Of a DNA stretch of 5,693 nt, positions 4,507 through 5,693 are shown piece after piece. Source of the DNA: Accumulibacter sp. Lineage in GTDB: Bacteria; Pseudomonadota; Gammaproteobacteria; Burkholderiales; Rhodocyclaceae. The stretch covers positions 1 to 5,693 of the forward strand of contig JAISDL010000163.1 of the NCBI GenBank assembly GCA_031264825.1. Direction: 5' to 3'. Every line of letters begins with the position of its first letter. Within the stretch, counting starts at the first letter, position 1. The notes under the pieces are model-generated. The model ran no database searches. It was not told the DNA's origin and saw nothing but the letters and a program-made list of their open reading frames with translations. A program made the translations under genes and the position numbers.

Positions 4507-5655
4507 GTGAAATTCCTGCACCTCTCCGACCTGCACATCGGCAAAAGCGTCAACGGTTTCTCGATGCTCGGCGAGCAGAAACACGCTTTTGCCCAGATTC
4601 TCGAATACGTCAAAACAGAAAACCCTTCGGTCGTCGTCGTCGCGGGTGATGTGTACGACCGCGCCGTGCCGGGCGTCGACGCCGTCCAGGTATTCGACGA
4701 TTTTCTGACCTCTCTTGCCGGCGAAGAGGTCGTCGTGCTGCTGATTTCGGGCAACCACGACTCGCCCGAGCGTTTGAATTACGCGAGCCGTCTCTTGACG
4801 GACAAGCGTTTATTCCTCTACGGCGCGTTCGACGGCAGGGTCCGCAAGCTTACGCTCGCCGACGAGCACGGCGGCCTGAATTTCTGGCTACTGCCTTTCA
4901 TAAAACCGTCGTCGGTTCGCGGATTTTTCGGCGATCAAAAGATCGAAACCTACGGCGATGCGGTTGCGGCGGCTTTGGATTCGGCGGGAATCGACTATGC
5001 CGAACGCAATATTCTCGTGTCGCACCAATTCTACGTGAAGGCGGGTATATCCCCAATTCGGTCGGAATCCGAGTTGAATCCCGTCGGCGGTCTCGACGCG
5101 GTCGACGCGGGGTCGATCGAGAACTTCGACTACGCCGCGCTCGGGCATTTGCACGGGGCGCAGACCGTCGGCGCGGAGAATCTCCGCTACGCGGGGTCGC
5201 CGATCAAGTATTCGCTCTCCGAATGGCGGCACGAAAAATCCGTCGCGCTCGTCGAACTCGGAAAGAAGGGCGCTTTGACCGTCCGCGCGCTCCCTCTTTT
5301 TCCGCTCCACGACATGCGCGAAATCAAGGGAGAACTTGCGGTGCTGACGAGCGACGAAGTCTCCTCGCTCGCCGACCGGGAAGATTATCTTCGCGTCATT
5401 CTCACCGACGAAGAGGAAATCATCGACCCGATGGGAAAACTCAGGAGCGTTTATCCGAATATCATGAGCATCGACTTTGAATACGCGCACACGCGGGTCG
5501 ATACGGGCGCGATTTTCACGGACACTGAGACGATCGAGAGGTTGTCGCCCTTCGACCTGTTCAGCGAATTTTGTCTCAATACGCAAGGCTCGACGATGAG
5601 CGAGGAACAGTCCGAAATCGTACGCGAGCTGCTCGACGAGGAGGGCGAACGATGA
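4507..5655 (+). CDS. sbcD: SbcD, nuclease subunit of the SbcCD exonuclease
   Basis: SbcD is the Mre11-like metallophosphoesterase that, with the SbcC ATPase, opens DNA hairpins and trims double-strand ends. From GTG 4507 the protein has 382 residues. The five phosphoesterase motifs are in order: SDLHIGK (D8, H10), AGDVYDR (46-52; D48), GNHDS (82-86; N83, H84), SHQ (H173) and GHLH (H214, H216). The C-terminal part, including MGKLRSVYPNIMSIDF, fits the SbcD C-terminal domain. I chose GTG because GGAG precedes it and the protein then begins MKFLHLSDLHIGK, as family members usually do. An in-frame ATG at 4492 would add MEPPP-type residues and cannot be excluded. The stop codon overlaps the sbcC start by 4 nt, indicating translational coupling. 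It is divergent from dgt. The sequence style resembles Firmicutes-type SbcD. Confidence 0.95.
   Translation: MKFLHLSDLHIGKSVNGFSMLGEQKHAFAQILEYVKTENPSVVVVAGDVYDRAVPGVDAVQVFDDFLTSLAGEEVVVLLISGNHDSPERLNYASRLLTDKRLFLYGAFDGRVRKLTLADEHGGLNFWLLPFIKPSSVRGFFGDQKIETYGDAVAAALDSAGIDYAERNILVSHQFYVKAGISPIRSESELNPVGGLDAVDAGSIENFDYAALGHLHGAQTVGAENLRYAGSPIKYSLSEWRHEKSVALVELGKKGALTVRALPLFPLHDMREIKGELAVLTSDEVSSLADREDYLRVILTDEEEIIDPMGKLRSVYPNIMSIDFEYAHTRVDTGAIFTDTETIERLSPFDLFSEFCLNTQGSTMSEEQSEIVRELLDEEGER
5639..5644 (+). promoter_or_regulatory. Shine-Dalgarno AGGAGG of sbcC inside sbcD
   Basis: A full AGGAGG sits within the last codons of sbcD, 7 nt before the sbcC ATG. It allows independent or coupled initiation of sbcC and supports that start. 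Confidence 0.75.
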
Positions 5656-5693
5656 GACCCGTCAGACTGACGATGAGCGCCTTCGGTTCCTAC
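5652..5693 (+). CDS. sbcC: SbcC, ATPase subunit of SbcCD (N-terminal fragment, cut by window edge)
   Basis: Only 14 codons are present: MRPVRLTMSAFGSY. This closely matches the usual SbcC opening, in which a short strand with the LTMSAFGSY pattern leads into the Walker A loop of the SMC/Rad50-like ATPase. SbcC powers and positions the SbcD nuclease through long coiled coils. Those parts, and the Walker motifs, lie beyond the window. The ATG overlaps the sbcD stop codon as ATGA and has AGGAGG at 7-nt spacing, so the two subunits are expected to be made together. The position after sbcD strongly supports the call despite the short fragment. Confidence 0.88.
   Translation, partial: MRPVRLTMSAFGSY

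Noticed and set aside
4345..4758. Sigma54-like GG/GC pair near 4349-4360 and a minus-strand frame across the sbcD start
   Set aside because: The GG-to-GC spacing is 7 bases instead of the 10 required for a -24/-12 promoter, and the frame is antisense to the conserved SbcD N-terminus.

Overview
The window is about 5.7 kb of GC-rich bacterial chromosome with tightly packed housekeeping-type genes. It holds five complete protein genes, one gene cut by the right edge, and short intergenic stretches. Four genes lie on the minus strand. In transcription order they are a dGTPase-type HD triphosphohydrolase (dgt), malate dehydrogenase (mdh), a CitE-like CoA-ester lyase/aldolase, and a small MazG-fold dCTP-pyrophosphatase-like enzyme. 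Facing away from dgt on the plus strand are sbcD and the first 14 codons of sbcC, joined by an ATGA overlap. I see no tRNA, rRNA, CRISPR array, insertion sequence or phage gene.

Layout. Bases 1-230 carry no convincing gene. They hold several palindromes and a 7-bp tandem repeat, and resemble intergenic repeat DNA. The lyase and MazG-like genes (231-1590) are 13 nt apart and look like one operon. A clear bidirectional intrinsic terminator (1713-1741) separates them from mdh upstream, so they probably have their own promoter near 1626. mdh (1767-2756) has a good Shine-Dalgarno sequence and a 127-bp leader region containing a 10-bp direct repeat. The 267-bp region between dgt and sbcD (4240-4506) drives both directions. 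It contains a terminator-like hairpin pointing toward dgt and a separate 11-bp stem in the sbcD leader.

Function. MDH interconverts malate and oxaloacetate. From memory, a CitE-like lyase of this kind often sits beside mdh in Betaproteobacteria, which suggests a linked role in C4-acid or acyl-CoA metabolism. dgt and the MazG-like enzyme hydrolyse dNTPs, and SbcCD processes DNA ends and hairpins, so nucleotide-pool control and DNA repair form a second loose theme.

Organism. The MDH and lyase read like betaproteobacterial proteins, while SbcD reads more like a Firmicutes-type protein. That mixture, the GC-rich codon use and the repeat-like left edge would fit an uncultured lineage outside the well-known phyla, possibly of the PVC group, but this is a guess. 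I do not see a clearly new multi-gene system here. The most interesting signals are regulatory structures in the intergenic regions.
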